Source: Streptomyces sp. LUP47B (GTDB taxonomy: Bacteria; Actinomycetota; Actinomycetes; Streptomycetales; Streptomycetaceae). Taken from it: DNA of 64,000 nucleotides. Location of the stretch: assembly GCF_001746295.1 (NCBI RefSeq), contig NZ_MJAH01000001.1, positions 1,035,188-1,099,187 on the forward strand, given 5' to 3'. The notes below the pieces were generated by a model that was given only the letters and a program-made list of their open reading frames with translations, searched no databases and was not told the DNA's origin. Within the stretch, counting starts at the first letter, position 1; every line of letters begins with the position of its first letter. Positions 38,808 to 46,968 of the stretch are shown here, in pieces. The position numbers and the translations under genes were made by a program.

Positions 38808-39947
38808 ATGTACGCAGCATCGTCCTCCGTGTCCGCCCCGCCCCGGTCGCCGCGACTCCGCCCGGCGGGCGGTGGCCCCTACCTCGACCCCGCGCGGCCG
38901 ACGGCCCCCGTACCGGGTGCGGGCAGGACGCGGCGCGTTCCGGGGCTCGGCACCCAACCGCTCAGCGGGAGACTCGACTTGTCCGGCCCCCAGGGCGCCC
39001 AGCTGCGCACGGCGATCGCGTCGGTGCACCGGATCTGCCCGGAGTTCGCCCCGGTGCAGGTCCTGCGCCGCAGCGGACGCTCCGTGCTCCTGGTCGGTAC
39101 GACGGGACGCAGCACGGCTGTCGCCAAGTGCTTACTCGACCACTCCCCCGTATGGGCCGAGCGGATCCGGCACGAAATAGCCGCATACCGCTCGTTCGTC
39201 CGGCACCGGCCCCCGGTGCGCGTCCCGCGGCTGATCGCGGCGGATCCGGACAACTGCACCCTGGTCATCGAGCGGATGCCCGGCCGGGCGGCGGCTCTGC
39301 ACCGGCATCCGGCCGAAGCCCCGCCGCGCGCGGACATCAGGGCGGCGCTCGGCGCGGTCTGCCGGCTCAACGCCTGGCGTCCGCCCGCGGGCACCTTCGA
39401 CGCCCCGCTCGACTACGCGGCCCGCATCTCCCGCTACCACGAACTGGGGCTGCTGACCGACCGGGACATGGGCGACCTGCAGAAGCTGCTGCACGGCATC
39501 GCCCACTCGGCGGGCCGACAGGGCATGGGCCAGTTCTGCCACGGCGACGCGCTGCTCTCGAACATCCTGCTCTCACCGGCCGGTCCAGTGCTGGTGGACT
39601 GGGAGCACGCGGGCTGGTATCTGCCGGGCTACGACCTGGCGACACTGTGGTCGGTCCTCGGCGACGCCCCGGTGGCGCGCCGTCAGATCAGCCAGATCGC
39701 CCAGTCGGCGGGCCCCGCCTCGCGGGACGCCTTCCTGGTGAACCTGATGCTCGTCCTGACCCGTGAGATCCGTACGTACGAGATGGCCGTGCAGCGTTCG
39801 ATGCAGGACTCGGCCCCGGTGTCACCGGGCCCGGCCCACCCGGGTGCCGCGCCGTCCGGCGAGGAACAGCGGCTGCTGCTGAGGCGGCTGCACGACGACT
39901 GCCAGCTGGCCCGCCGGGCCGTACGCGCGGCGGTCGGCACTCGCTGA
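38808..39947 (+). CDS. Aminoglycoside phosphotransferase family kinase, with TTA codon
   Basis: A 379-residue small-molecule kinase with an unusual Pro/Arg-rich N-terminal extension of about 45 residues. Kinase motifs are [13 protein letters not shown] (HGDxxxxN, about 244-256) and [21 protein letters not shown] (about 263-283). The substrate is unknown. Codon 109 (39132-39134, in AKCLLDH) is TTA, so expression probably depends on the bldA leucine tRNA. It is divergent from the nsdA-like regulator and terminated by the long hairpin at 39953, so it is monocistronic. Confidence 0.85.
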   Translation: MYAASSSVSAPPRSPRLRPAGGGPYLDPARPTAPVPGAGRTRRVPGLGTQPLSGRLDLSGPQGAQLRTAIASVHRICPEFAPVQVLRRSGRSVLLVGTTGRSTAVAKCLLDHSPVWAERIRHEIAAYRSFVRHRPPVRVPRLIAADPDNCTLVIERMPGRAAALHRHPAEAPPRADIRAALGAVCRLNAWRPPAGTFDAPLDYAARISRYHELGLLTDRDMGDLQKLLHGIAHSAGRQGMGQFCHGDALLSNILLSPAGPVLVDWEHAGWYLPGYDLATLWSVLGDAPVARRQISQIAQSAGPASRDAFLVNLMLVLTREIRTYEMAVQRSMQDSAPVSPGPAHPGAAPSGEEQRLLLRRLHDDCQLARRAVRAAVGTR

Positions 39948-39952
39948 CGGGG

Positions 39953-40004
39953 ACGAAGGTCCGCGGTGCGCCCTGCAGGACGGGGGCGCGCCGCGGACCT
40001 TCGT
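39953..40004. terminator. Very long perfect-stem terminator
   Basis: ACGAAGGTCCGCGG (39953-39966) pairs perfectly with CCGCGGACCTTCGT (39991-40004). Inside, GCGCCC pairs with GGGCGC after a 1-nt offset on each side, so the stem is about 20 bp. It follows the APH stop by 5 bp. Confidence 0.85.
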
Positions 40005-40212
40005 ATGTGCGGCTTTCGCCAGAAGACATTGGTGTACGCCACTGACGCCCCGCAGGCCTGGAAGCACCCGCCACGAAACTCCCGGCACCCCTCATTGACA
40101 TGGGAAATCGTCTGCCCCTGGGCATGATTGACGGATCGTCGGCAAGCCGGTACCACTGACGCACGCCCGGCCCCGCACGGCTCATCGCGCCCGACCGTCC
40201 CAGGAGGCTGCA

Positions 40213-42171
40213 TTGCGAGGATCCACGACCGACCCCAACAGAGCCGCCCGGAGGATCGTCGGCACACTGGCCGGCACCGCCCTGCTGCTGCCCCTGCTCG
40301 GCGCGGCCCCGTCGCAGGCCGAGGACTCCTCGGCCGGCCTCCAGCGGGCCTTCGCCTCGGCTGCCGCCGAGTACCACGTCCCGCAGAGCGTCCTCCTCGG
40401 CGTCTCCTATCTCCAGTCCCGCTGGGACGGCCACGCCGGAGCGCCGAGTGTGACCGGTGGCTACGGCCCGATGCACCTGACCGACGCCCGCACCGCACTC
40501 GCCTCGCAACCGCACCACAGCGAGGGCACGGAGGACGCCCGCGGCGACAGCGCCCGCCCGGCGCTGCTCCCGGAGACGAAGGTGCCGACGCCCAGCGAAC
40601 TCCCGGCCCGGCTGGAGACCTTGCCGAAGGCGGCCGAGCTGAGCGGCCTGAGCGCCGGGGACCTGCGCACCGACCCCGCGGCGAACATCGCCGGCGGCGC
40701 CGCGTTGCTGGCCGCCGCCCAGAAGGATCTGGGCGAGCCGCTGAGCCAGGACCCGGCGGACTGGTACGGCGCGGTGGCCCGCTTCTCCGGCGCGGACGAC
40801 AGCGCGACGGCCGCGGCGTACGCGAACGACGTCTTCGACGTGCTGCGCACCGGCGAGGAGCGCACCACGGACGCCGGTCAGCGGGTCGCCCTGACCGCCC
40901 GGCCGACGCTGACCCCCGACAGCGCGCAGCTCGCCCGGACGGGACTGCGCACGCTCGGCGGCGGCAGCACCGAGTGCCCGAAGTCGGTGTCCTGCGAGTG
41001 GATCCCGGCACCTTACGAGGAGTTCGGGGACAACGACTACGGCAACCACGACCTGGGGAACCGTCCGGCCTCGCAGAGCATCAAGTACATCGTCATTCAT
41101 GACACGGAGGGCACCTGGGAGGGTGTCCTCAACCTGGTGCAGGACCCGACCTATGTGTCGTGGAACTACACCCTGCGCTCGACCGACGGTCACATCGCCC
41201 AGCATGTGAAGGCGAAGGACGTGGCCTGGCACGCGGGCAACTGGTACGTCAACGCCAAGTCGATCGGTCTGGAGCACGAGGGCTTCCTGGCGAATCCGGA
41301 CGCCTGGTACACGGAGGCGATGTACCGGTCCTCGACGCGGCTGGTGAAGTACCTCTCCGCGAAGTACGGCATCCCGCTGGACCGGCAGCACATCCTCGGC
41401 CACGACAACGTGCCCGGTCCGACGACCTCGACCGTCTCGGGCATGCACACCGACCCCGGCCCGTACTGGGACTGGCGGCACTACTTCGAGCTGCTGGGCC
41501 ACCCCTTCAAGGCGACCGCCGGCAAGCGGGGCGGCCTGGTGACGATCCGGCCCGACTACGCGACCAACCAGCCGCAGTACACGGGCTGCGTCACCAAGGG
41601 CGAGCCCTGCGCGACCCACGGTTCGAGCGAGGTACGGCTCTACTCGGCCCCCGACGAGAACTCCGCTCTCATCACGGACATCGGTATGGGCGGCAGGGCT
41701 CCGACGACCGACGTGAACGACCTGTCGTCGCGGGTCTCCACCGGCCAGCAGTACGCGGTCGCGGACCGGGACGGCGACTGGACGGCGATCTGGTACCTGG
41801 GCCAGAAGGCCTGGTTCAAGAACCCCAAGGGCAACCGGACCGCGGTGAGTGCCTCCGGTCTCGTCGTGACCCCCAAGGAGGGCCGCGACAGCGTCCCGGT
41901 GTACGGCCGCGCCTACCCCGAGGCCTCCGCCTATCCGACGGGGGTCCCCGCCCAGGCGGTGTCGCCGCTGCCGTACAAGGTGCTCAAGGGCCAGTCGTAT
42001 GTGATCGGTGACAAGGTGCCCGGCGAGTACTACTACGCGGTCACCTTCACGAAGGACTCGCACAAGGTCGTGGTCGGGCAGGACCTGTACTACGAGATCC
42101 AGTACGGCCACCGGGTGGAGTTCGTGCGAGCGGCGGACGTCGATGTGAAGCCCTCGGTCCGGCGCCGCTAG
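40213..42171 (+). CDS. Secreted N-acetylmuramoyl-L-alanine amidase
   Basis: A 652-residue exported cell-wall hydrolase. The signal peptide is about 1-36 (RIVGTLAGTALLLPLLGAAPSQAE). Residues about 38-240 look like a helical, lytic-transglycosylase-like or targeting region (AAEYHVPQSVLLGVSYLQSRWDGH). Residues about 285-440 form an Amidase_2/PGRP domain with zinc ligands in IVIHDTEG, NAKSIGLEHEG and QHILGHDNVPGP. The C-terminal third (about 450-652) is beta-rich, possibly SH3-like wall binding. It cleaves the stem peptide from MurNAc. Translation starts at TTG 40213, supported by AGGAGG 5 bp upstream. Confidence 0.9.
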   Translation: MRGSTTDPNRAARRIVGTLAGTALLLPLLGAAPSQAEDSSAGLQRAFASAAAEYHVPQSVLLGVSYLQSRWDGHAGAPSVTGGYGPMHLTDARTALASQPHHSEGTEDARGDSARPALLPETKVPTPSELPARLETLPKAAELSGLSAGDLRTDPAANIAGGAALLAAAQKDLGEPLSQDPADWYGAVARFSGADDSATAAAYANDVFDVLRTGEERTTDAGQRVALTARPTLTPDSAQLARTGLRTLGGGSTECPKSVSCEWIPAPYEEFGDNDYGNHDLGNRPASQSIKYIVIHDTEGTWEGVLNLVQDPTYVSWNYTLRSTDGHIAQHVKAKDVAWHAGNWYVNAKSIGLEHEGFLANPDAWYTEAMYRSSTRLVKYLSAKYGIPLDRQHILGHDNVPGPTTSTVSGMHTDPGPYWDWRHYFELLGHPFKATAGKRGGLVTIRPDYATNQPQYTGCVTKGEPCATHGSSEVRLYSAPDENSALITDIGMGGRAPTTDVNDLSSRVSTGQQYAVADRDGDWTAIWYLGQKAWFKNPKGNRTAVSASGLVVTPKEGRDSVPVYGRAYPEASAYPTGVPAQAVSPLPYKVLKGQSYVIGDKVPGEYYYAVTFTKDSHKVVVGQDLYYEIQYGHRVEFVRAADVDVKPSVRRR

Positions 42172-42191
42172 TCAACGTCCGGCCGGTGGCG

Positions 42192-42233
42192 GCTCCGGAG
42201 GAACAGGGACCGAAATGCCTGGTCTTCCGGAGC
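42192..42233. terminator. Hairpin between convergent amidase and hypothetical gene
   Basis: GCTCCGGA (42192-42199) pairs with TCCGGAGC (42226-42233), with a further GGACC/GGTC pairing inside. It lies between the amidase stop (42171) and the convergent hypothetical gene stop (42249). Confidence 0.55.
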
Positions 42234-42248
42234 GGCGCTGCCGAACGT

Positions 42249-42746
42249 TCAGCCCTGCTGGAAGAGCTCCGCCGGCAAGGGCTTGAGAAGGGCGTACAGG
42301 TCGTCCGTGATCGGGCGGTCCCAGGCGGCGATGGTCACCAGGACGTTGTCGCTGCGGTCGAACTGGACGCAGGAGATCCGGCTCTCGGAGAGCTTGAGGC
42401 GGCGCACGATCAGGAGGTTGTCGCCCTGCATCACCGGCATCTCCTCGGTGTCGGAGACGGTCACCTCCTCGTCGTTCTCCAGCGCGATCAGCAGCTGCGC
42501 CACCTCGAAGGGGACCTGCCCGTCGGGGACATCGCGGGCCGGAGAGCCCTCGGGAAGATTGCCGATGATCATCGCGGGGCCGCGGCCGCCGAAGAGGTCG
42601 TAGCGCAGGAAGACGCCCTGGCAGGTGCCGTCGGGGGCGGGCAGGAGCCCCGCGCCGAGGTTGCCGGGCCAGTCGCCCGGGTCCATGGCCAGGACATCGA
42701 AGTCTGGACCGGCGGGAGTGGCGCTACGGCGGCGGAGAAACGACAT
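42249..42746 (-). CDS. Conserved hypothetical protein
   Basis: A 165-residue protein starting MSFLRRRSATPAGPDFDVLAMDPGDWPGN. It is acidic and beta/alpha in character (GVFLRYDLFGGRGPAMIIGNLP, PFEVAQLLIALENDEEVTVSD, NLLIVRRLKLSESRISCVQFDRSDNVLVTIAAWDRP). I have the impression that it is widespread in Streptomyces but cannot name a family or function. ATG 42746 is chosen because the MSFLRRR start looks natural and upstream residues do not. No transmembrane segment. It is downstream of the LAL regulator on the same strand (76-bp gap). Confidence 0.75.
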   Translation of the reverse strand: MSFLRRRSATPAGPDFDVLAMDPGDWPGNLGAGLLPAPDGTCQGVFLRYDLFGGRGPAMIIGNLPEGSPARDVPDGQVPFEVAQLLIALENDEEVTVSDTEEMPVMQGDNLLIVRRLKLSESRISCVQFDRSDNVLVTIAAWDRPITDDLYALLKPLPAELFQQG

Positions 42747-42822
42747 GCGCCAATGGTAATGGCCAGTCACGTGGTCGCGCGGGCGCAGGTGTGGGGGCCT
42801 GCCGCGCGGTTCTCCCACGGCC

Positions 42823-45705
42823 CTATATGGGACCACTCACCGTTCGCAGGCCGGTACTGTCCGTTCCCAGCTTGCGACAGACGGCCGACAGCAACCGTGT
42901 CACCGTCTGCCCATCGGCGTTCAGCTCCTTCGCGATCTCCTGCTCGGTGTGCCCCTGCGCCGCCAGGTCCGCCACCGTATGTTCGCGTGCCGTGAGCGTG
43001 TCCGTCTCCGTACTGTGCAGGCGGCGGGGGCGCAGGCCCGCGGCGGTCAGTTCGTCGCGGGCGGTGTCGATCAGACCGTCTGCGCCGCACTGGACGGCTG
43101 TGTCGAGGCCCCGGTAGAGGTGTTCCGCCGCCTCCCGGGCGCGCCCCGTGCGACGGAGTTCCGTACCCAGCGCCACCAACGCGCAGGCGAGCTCGTACGC
43201 GGCCGGAGAACGTTCCAGGTGGGCGACCGACTCCTCCAGGAGCTTCACCCGGGCCGAGCCCGGTGAGACCTCGGCGGCCAGCCGGAGTGCCTGGCCCAGC
43301 GCCGACGGGGCCCCGAACTGGCGGGCTCGCGCCACCGCTTCGAGGGCCGTCGTGACCGCCCGCTCCGGATCCTCGTGGCTCTCGGCGCGGGCCAGGTGGA
43401 GCTGCCAGGGGCACCACGCGGGGTTGCGCACGCCGCGCGGTTCCAGGCGGCGGCCGGCGGCGGCCAGTTCGGCGGCCGCGTCCTTGGTGCGGCCGCGCGC
43501 CAGCAGCAGCTCGCCGTAAACGGTCTGGGCGTCGGGGAAGACCACCACGGCCGGGAAGGGGGCGCCGAAGGAGTGGTCCTCGGCGGTCTGCGCGGCCTCG
43601 TGGACCCGGCCCCGGGCGAGCAGGACCTCGATGAGGATGCCCACGGCGTACCACTGGGCCGGGGAGCCCGGCCCGACGCGCTCGGCGAGGCGCAGCCCCG
43701 CGCGGACGAAGTCCTCGGCCTCGGCCAGGCGGCCGCGGCGGAAACGGACGTAGGCGAGCAGGGTGTAGGCGAAGGAGAGGTGAGCGCCGCGCCAACCCTG
43801 GCGTTCGAAGTCGGCGATCCCGGCGGCGAAGAGCTCCTCGGTACGGCCCGGGCGGTCGGCGTAGGTGAAGGCGAGGGCGACCAGGACGGGCACCTCGAAG
43901 CCGCGGTCGGGATCGGCCCAGCCGAGTCCGCCGGCCAGGGCGCGCTCGGCGTGGCGGAGGGCGATGTGGGCGGGTTCGCCGCGCAGGACGGCGTCCCAGG
44001 TGCGCAGGCCGATGATGTACCGCTCGGTGAGGTCGCGGCCGGTGAGACGGTCCGCGAGCCGCGCCATACGGCGGGAGCGGGAGGGGTGGTCGGGTTCGTC
44101 GGCGCGGAAGGCGTCCCACATGAACTGTTCGGCGACCATGCGCAGCTTGACGCGGGCGTCGCCGGTGACCTTGATCTCGCGGGCGAGGGTGTCGGAGGCC
44201 TCGGCGAGGCGGTCGCTGTGGGCGAGGACCTGGGAGAGCCGGTAGACGATGCGGTGCCGCAGGGCGGAGTCGGCGATGGGCTCTTCGAGGGCGGCGCGCA
44301 GGTGGTTGACCGTGGTGGCCGGTTCGGTGAGCAGGGAGGCGCTGCCCAGTTCGTACAGGACGGCGGCGCGGTCCTCGGAGGGCGGAGGTTCGCGCAGGGC
44401 GCGGGCGAGACAGCTGCGGGCCGCGTCGGGGGCGCCGGAGCGCAGGGTCTCGGCCGCGGCGGCACGCAGTTGCTGCACGACCCAGGGGTCGCTGTCGGGA
44501 TGCGTCTCCAGGAGGTGGCGGGCGGCAGCGGCCGGGCCCCGTCCGTCGTCGACCACGCACCAGGCGGCCTGGCCGTGCAGCGCGACGCGGAACCCGGCCG
44601 GGATGGCCCGGTAGACGGCGGTGGCGATGAGCGGGTGGACGAACTCCAGGGATTCGCCACCGGTGAGGATGCGGGCGCCGCGCAGGGCGTCGGCCGCGTC
44701 GGCGGCCTCTTCGTGACCGAGTCCGGCGACGGCGGCGGCGAGCGAGGGATGGATCTCGGTGCCGAGGACCGCGCAGGCCCAGGCGAAGCGGACGGTCGAG
44801 GCGCCGAGGCGTTCGAGGCGGGCGACCAGGCCGCTGCCCTTGACCGCGGCCGCGAGATCACGCAGGAGGTGCGCCGCGTCCTCGGTCGGGGTCACACCGC
44901 GGTCGTGCACCTTGGCGGTCAGCTCGACCGTCTCGAAGGGGTTGCCCGCGGTGACGGCCCAGCACTCCCGGCAGAACGCGTCGTCGGCGTGCGCGCCGAG
45001 CGTCTCCCGTACGAGACGGGCGACGGCGCCGGCGCTCAGCGGTTCCAGGTCGAGCGGGCGTCCGCCGGCCCGGCCGGGCAGCGCCCTGAACGACTCGGCG
45101 TGGTCGGGGAGTTCGTCGGGCCGGTAGGCGACGACGACGAGCAGCGGGAGTTCCTCGGCACGGGGTGCGAACGCGGCCAGCCAGCCCAGCGATTCGGGGT
45201 CGGCCCAGTGGGCGTCGTCGAGCACCAGCACCATCGGGGCGCGCAGGACCGCGAGATGGGTGAGCACCCAGTCGAGTCCGTCCCGCAGGCCCTGCGGGTC
45301 GGGCGGCGCCCCGTCGGTCGGGGCGCACAGGCCGAGTGCGGGGCCGACGATGTCGAACCAACTGCCCAGCTGGGCACGGAGATCGGCTTCGCCCGCGCCG
45401 GCGAACTGCGGCTGCAGCAGCTGCCGGGCGACGTGGAAGGCGACCCGCTGCTCCTGGTCGCCGCCGCGGGCGGCCAGCACGGTGCAGCCCCGGGCGGCGG
45501 CACGGCGGCGGACCTCGGTGAGCAGGGTCGTCTTGCCGATGCCGGCCCGGCCGGCGACGGCGAGCACGGCTCCGCGGGAGCATCCGCGCGGTTCGGCACC
45601 GTCCGTGCGCAGCCCGGTGAGTTCTCCCAACGCCTCGTCGACGGCGGCGAGTTCGGTCTCCCGTTCCAGGAGAGTCCTTCTGCTGCGCGCACTGCGCTGC
45701 ACCAT
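42823..45705 (-). CDS. LAL-type (large ATP-binding LuxR) transcriptional regulator
   Basis: A 960-residue LAL-family regulator. The N-terminal AAA ATPase has Walker A AVAGRAGIGKTTLL (about 47-60) and a Walker B-like VLVLDDAHWADPESLGWL. The middle is a long helical, TPR-like region. The C-terminal 64 residues hold the LuxR HTH: DTLTAREHTVADLAAQGHTEQEIAKELNADGQTVTRLLSAVCRKLG. Two typical positions differ (HTVADL, and DGQTVTRLL instead of S-x-x-T-V-x-x-H), so it is a divergent HTH. LAL proteins often activate secondary-metabolite or catabolic genes in response to nucleotide or ligand binding. No biosynthetic cluster adjoins. Confidence 0.92.
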   Translation of the reverse strand: MVQRSARSRRTLLERETELAAVDEALGELTGLRTDGAEPRGCSRGAVLAVAGRAGIGKTTLLTEVRRRAAARGCTVLAARGGDQEQRVAFHVARQLLQPQFAGAGEADLRAQLGSWFDIVGPALGLCAPTDGAPPDPQGLRDGLDWVLTHLAVLRAPMVLVLDDAHWADPESLGWLAAFAPRAEELPLLVVVAYRPDELPDHAESFRALPGRAGGRPLDLEPLSAGAVARLVRETLGAHADDAFCRECWAVTAGNPFETVELTAKVHDRGVTPTEDAAHLLRDLAAAVKGSGLVARLERLGASTVRFAWACAVLGTEIHPSLAAAVAGLGHEEAADAADALRGARILTGGESLEFVHPLIATAVYRAIPAGFRVALHGQAAWCVVDDGRGPAAAARHLLETHPDSDPWVVQQLRAAAAETLRSGAPDAARSCLARALREPPPSEDRAAVLYELGSASLLTEPATTVNHLRAALEEPIADSALRHRIVYRLSQVLAHSDRLAEASDTLAREIKVTGDARVKLRMVAEQFMWDAFRADEPDHPSRSRRMARLADRLTGRDLTERYIIGLRTWDAVLRGEPAHIALRHAERALAGGLGWADPDRGFEVPVLVALAFTYADRPGRTEELFAAGIADFERQGWRGAHLSFAYTLLAYVRFRRGRLAEAEDFVRAGLRLAERVGPGSPAQWYAVGILIEVLLARGRVHEAAQTAEDHSFGAPFPAVVVFPDAQTVYGELLLARGRTKDAAAELAAAGRRLEPRGVRNPAWCPWQLHLARAESHEDPERAVTTALEAVARARQFGAPSALGQALRLAAEVSPGSARVKLLEESVAHLERSPAAYELACALVALGTELRRTGRAREAAEHLYRGLDTAVQCGADGLIDTARDELTAAGLRPRRLHSTETDTLTAREHTVADLAAQGHTEQEIAKELNADGQTVTRLLSAVCRKLGTDSTGLRTVSGPI

Positions 45706-45906
45706 GGCGCACCCCCCGTCACGGTGGCACACCCGCGCGGGGAGCGAGGGCACACCGTGACCTACAGGCACCTCAGCGTACGCCTGCGGGGCGCCGGGCG
45801 GGCCCGTGTCGACCCACTCGGGTCATGGCTGGAAGAGGTGTTCGGACAGCACAGCGGGAACGTGGATCAGCCCTCGACGTCGGCGGCTACGACCGAACAG
45901 AACCGG

Positions 45907-46566
45907 TCACCCCGCTGTTGTCCCCGCTCCTTGAACCGCCGTCTGCCCGCCTTCGACGTCACGGCCCCTCCCCTGTTCCCTGTGCCGCTCGTGATGCCGT
46001 GCCACTCGCGCACGGTTGCCGCAGGAGGGCTTGCACCACTCCTGCCGCGGGTGATCCTTCAGGAAGTAGCGCACGCAGCGCGGGGCATGGCAGGCGCGCA
46101 GCCGCCGCCGGTCGGCTCCGGCGAGAAAGGCGATCGCGGCCTGCGCGAGTACGGCCGTGAGGTCGGTCCCCCGCGGCACCGGCTGCCGGTGTACGACGGG
46201 TTCGGCGTCGTCGGTCCAGTGCAGCACGGGGACGGTCGGGGCGCGGGCGGCGGCCGTGTTGAGGCGGGCGACCGCTTCGGGCACGGACACCAGACGGGTC
46301 GCGTCGGCGGGGCTGGGCTCGCCGGGACGCACGGCGCGGGCGAAGAGCGCTCGGACGGCGGCCCGCAGGTCACGGACCGCCGCGAGGGTGCCTTCGTCGG
46401 CGACGAAGTGCGAGGCGTCCGGCAACGTCTCGGCGTGCTCCCGGACCCAGGCGGTGAGACCCGCGACGTCGGCCAGGTCGTCGGCGACCCCGCCGTGTCC
46501 GTCGTGCCGGATGGTGAGGGCCAGGTCCAGGGTGAGACGGGCATCCCTGTCGTTCGTGTCCTGCAT
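45907..46566 (-). CDS. CGNR zinc finger (ABATE) transcriptional regulator
   Basis: A 219-residue regulator. The N-terminal ABATE domain (about 10-140) has DLALTIR and LVSVPEAVARLNTAAARAPTVPVLHW. The C-terminal CGNR zinc finger (about 155-195) reads RACHAPRCVRYFLKDHPRQEWCKPSCGNRARVARHHER, with C159, C164, C178 and C182 as ligands. These are stress- or drug-linked regulators. ATG 46566 fits the family's start; it is followed upstream by a dyad that probably is its own operator. An in-frame GTG at 46602 would run through that dyad, so it is rejected. Confidence 0.9.
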   Translation of the reverse strand: MQDTNDRDARLTLDLALTIRHDGHGGVADDLADVAGLTAWVREHAETLPDASHFVADEGTLAAVRDLRAAVRALFARAVRPGEPSPADATRLVSVPEAVARLNTAAARAPTVPVLHWTDDAEPVVHRQPVPRGTDLTAVLAQAAIAFLAGADRRRLRACHAPRCVRYFLKDHPRQEWCKPSCGNRARVARHHERHREQGRGRDVEGGQTAVQGAGTTAG

Positions 46567-46571
46567 GCGGC

Positions 46572-46598
46572 TAATGATAGGTTCCGCCGCATCCATTA
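46572..46598. promoter_or_regulatory. Imperfect dyad immediately upstream of the CGNR gene
   Basis: TAATGAT (46572-46578) and ATCCATTA (46591-46598) form an interrupted inverted repeat; the arms correspond to TAATG(G)AT on opposite strands. It is 5 bp from the chosen start codon, fitting autoregulation. Confidence 0.5.
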
Positions 46599-46630
46599 AC
46601 ACGTAGGTCAGGACCCCTTTGCGCTCACCC

Positions 46631-46873
46631 TCAGGTGAGGTCGAACTCTCCCTCCCGCGCCCCTGACACGAACGCGCCCCATTCCGCGGGGGTGAAGATC
46701 AGGGAAGGGCTCTCCGGGCGGCCGCTGTTTCGCATCGCGATGAACCCCTCGACAAAGGCGATCTGCACATCCCCCCGACCGCGGCTGCTCGAGTGCCAAT
46801 CGGCGTTGCTCAGGTCCAGCTCCGGCTTCTCCCAGCCCATGAGCGGCTGCTGCTGGATGGTGGTCTCGGCCAC
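46631..46873 (-). CDS. DUF397 domain protein
   Basis: An 80-residue DUF397 protein: WEKPELDLSNADWHSSSRGRGDVQIAFVEGFIAMRNSGRPESPSLIFTPAEWGAFVSGAREGEFDL. This domain is abundant in Streptomyces, usually just downstream of an XRE regulator (BldB/WhiJ-like gene pairs) and often linked to development. Here no XRE gene adjoins, so it is an orphan. GTG 46873 has GGAGGAG upstream; the longer frame has no such support. Confidence 0.85.
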   Translation of the reverse strand: MAETTIQQQPLMGWEKPELDLSNADWHSSSRGRGDVQIAFVEGFIAMRNSGRPESPSLIFTPAEWGAFVSGAREGEFDLT

Positions 46874-46968
46874 GTCCGTGCTCCTCCCGATTGCGTCGTC
46901 CGCGGCCAGCCTAGCGATCGTGCCCGACCGCCGACAGGCCACGTGAGGGGGACCTTTCAGGAGTCAAT

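Noticed and set aside
39688..42111. 807-codon minus-strand open frame opposite the amidase gene
   Set aside because: Shadow of the amidase gene in high-GC DNA. No domains, and it also runs through a strong terminator.
42747..42836. N-terminal extension of the hypothetical gene at 42249
   Set aside because: The upstream 30 residues are His/Arg-rich and unlike a natural start; MSFLRRR at 42746 is preferred.
43375..46599. Very long plus-strand open frame (about 1074 codons) opposite the LAL and CGNR genes
   Set aside because: It is antisense to genes with clear domains, has no recognisable motif and shows the Gly/Val/Glu-rich composition of high-GC shadow frames.
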